Source: Paracoccaceae bacterium (GTDB taxonomy: Bacteria; Pseudomonadota; Alphaproteobacteria; Rhodobacterales; Rhodobacteraceae). Taken from it: a DNA stretch of 64,000 bases. Below are positions 63,125-64,000 of this stretch, piece after piece; position 1 is the stretch's first letter, and each line of letters opens with the position of its first letter. The DNA lies in NCBI GenBank assembly GCA_026706985.1, contig JAPOXR010000060.1, positions 1 to 64,000 of the forward strand, in the 5' to 3' direction. A program made the position numbers and the translations under genes. Below the pieces are notes generated by a model. The model was given only the letters and a program-made list of their open reading frames with translations. It did no database searches and was not told the origin of the DNA.

Positions 63125-63955
63125 TCACCGATGCACGGTCACCAATCCACTATCGGTGATTTTCCTGCCACCGACAGTCAATGCGCGGTGATCATCGCTG
63201 TAGAGTTCCAGCCGGATCGCATGCGTTCCCACCGGCAATTTTCCGATATCGACGCTTTCGGAAAAGACGCGGCCGTATTTCAGCCCACCGACATATAGAT
63301 GTGCGTGGCCGAACAGATCATTACCGTCGGAATCGCCGCCCGGCTCGACAAGCCGGATCCCGGATGTCCGCAGCTGCAATCGCCAACCGGGATTCAGTGC
63401 CGTGATGTCGAGATCCACCTCCGGAGCGGCACCCGTCAACTCCAGTGTCCGGGCAGGCGCCGAAAGGTCGGTATCCCCGGGCAATGCGCTGCCGATCCGC
63501 GCCTTGGCAACAACCTTTCCCGCTTCCCTGAATTCGAACCAGACCGGAACCAGCCGTCCCTGCCGCAGGTCACCTTCAACACCCGTCAACAGAAGGTACA
63601 CGCCATCAAGCGCCAGCTGCGGTGTCGACCCCGATGCCACCGGCAACGGCCCCGCATGATCTGTCGGGTTGACGAAACTGGATGCGGAAGCTTCGCCGGA
63701 GCCGGCGGCGAGGAGCCAGTCGGCTCTGCCCTGGTTGGAAATGCCCGCCAGAACGACCAAGGTTCCCGGCATGCCGTCAACCGATCTTGCTGAGACCGAT
63801 TCGACCACAATCGCATGGCTCTGCCGGTTCAGCATCCACACCAGGCCGATCACAGCTATAACGACAAGGGCGACTATTCCCAATGCCCCGGCAAGTTTCA
63901 ATTTTTCGGCTCCGGGTTTAGTCTTAAGGCGGCCATCCAAGCAAAGCGAAACCAT
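63125..63955 (-). CDS. membrane-anchored protein with PCu(A)C-like domain
   Basis: 276-residue protein. A basic cytoplasmic N-terminus precedes one membrane helix (LAGALGIVALVVIAVIGLVWML, about 21-42). The first extracellular domain (about 55-150), VVLAGISNQGRADWLLAAGS with LDGVYLLLTGVEGDLRQGRLVPV, resembles the periplasmic copper chaperone fold PCu(A)C. The usual copper ligands (His/Met motif) are not seen, so copper binding is doubtful. A second domain follows (about 165-276) with GHAHLYVGGLKYGRVF and LPVGTHAIRLELYSDDHRALTV, the pattern of small beta domains found in copper or cell-surface proteins. Function unknown. Confidence 0.65.
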   Translation of the reverse strand: MVSLCLDGRLKTKPGAEKLKLAGALGIVALVVIAVIGLVWMLNRQSHAIVVESVSARSVDGMPGTLVVLAGISNQGRADWLLAAGSGEASASSFVNPTDHAGPLPVASGSTPQLALDGVYLLLTGVEGDLRQGRLVPVWFEFREAGKVVAKARIGSALPGDTDLSAPARTLELTGAAPEVDLDITALNPGWRLQLRTSGIRLVEPGGDSDGNDLFGHAHLYVGGLKYGRVFSESVDIGKLPVGTHAIRLELYSDDHRALTVGGRKITDSGLVTVHR

Positions 63956-64000
63956 ATGCGGCGGAAAATCTGTTTACAAGCTGCAGCAGCGGGATCGGTG

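Noticed and set aside
1..64000. CRISPR array
   Set aside because: No regularly spaced direct repeats of 23-40 bases were seen.

Overview
The window looks like chromosomal DNA of an alphaproteobacterium, most like the Rhodobacterales and relatives. This rests on the gene order ruvCAB-ybgC-tolQRAB-pal-ybgF-tilS-ftsH, a hisS-hisZ-hisG operon with short-form HisG, crotonyl-CoA carboxylase/reductase (ethylmalonyl-CoA pathway), a DUF1127 gene, a TIGR02186 gene, and an S4 protein whose sequence reads like the Rhodobacteraceae type. No rRNA, tRNA or CRISPR array was found. The placement is by eye and was not tested by a search.

Layout. 0.3-4.1 kb: peptide/nickel-type ABC transporter (fused double ATPase, two permeases). 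4.4-6.0 kb: an uncharacterised three-gene cassette with a Cro/C1-type DNA-binding protein; its first gene has an in-frame TGA. 6.2-9.4 kb: serine hydrolase, T4 endonuclease V-type pyrimidine-dimer glycosylase, FolD, MOSC protein. 9.5-22.2 kb: a long minus-strand housekeeping block for Holliday-junction resolution, the Tol-Pal envelope machine, TilS and two tandem FtsH genes, the second lacking its periplasmic domain. 22.4-28.7 kb: DUF1127, YHS protein, an SDR plus FAH-family pair resembling the L-fucose/L-rhamnose diketo pathway, MsrA, PrmA, an MFS transporter and S4. 29.1-31.6 kb: a toxin-antitoxin island (hipBA, and a BrnT-like toxin with a frameshift next to an HTH antitoxin). 32-35.7 kb: DUF1489 and hisG-hisZ-hisS. 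36.0-39.7 kb: a broken small membrane-protein gene and dnaE. 39.8-42.2 kb: relics of tyrosine recombinases around an intact 419-residue protein with an HNH-like core. 42.2-43.9 kb: SulP transporter. 44.1-53.4 kb: purine module, xdhABC continuous with a four-gene BMP-type ABC importer. 53.4-59.9 kb: choline-O-sulfate module (betC, betA) continuous with an M19-like protein and two uncharacterised genes. 60-64 kb: TSUP permease with TIGR02186, Ccr, and a PCu(A)C-like membrane-anchored protein.

How the genes work together. The Tol-Pal block encodes the inner-membrane motor (TolQR), the spanning TolA, periplasmic TolB and CpoB/YbgF, and lipoprotein Pal, followed by the membrane protease FtsH. XdhABC would oxidise hypoxanthine/xanthine brought in by the BMP importer. 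BetC releases choline from choline-O-sulfate and BetA oxidises it to betaine aldehyde; the genes downstream in the same operon may act on later intermediates.

Most worth a second look: the N-truncated tandem FtsH, the HNH-like cargo protein among integrase relics, the uncharacterised 544-residue protein with DUF3726 in the choline-sulfate operon, the three-gene cassette at 4.5-6 kb, and three genes interrupted by single apparent lesions (TGA at 4836, a five-base homopolymer at 31547, TAG at 36184).
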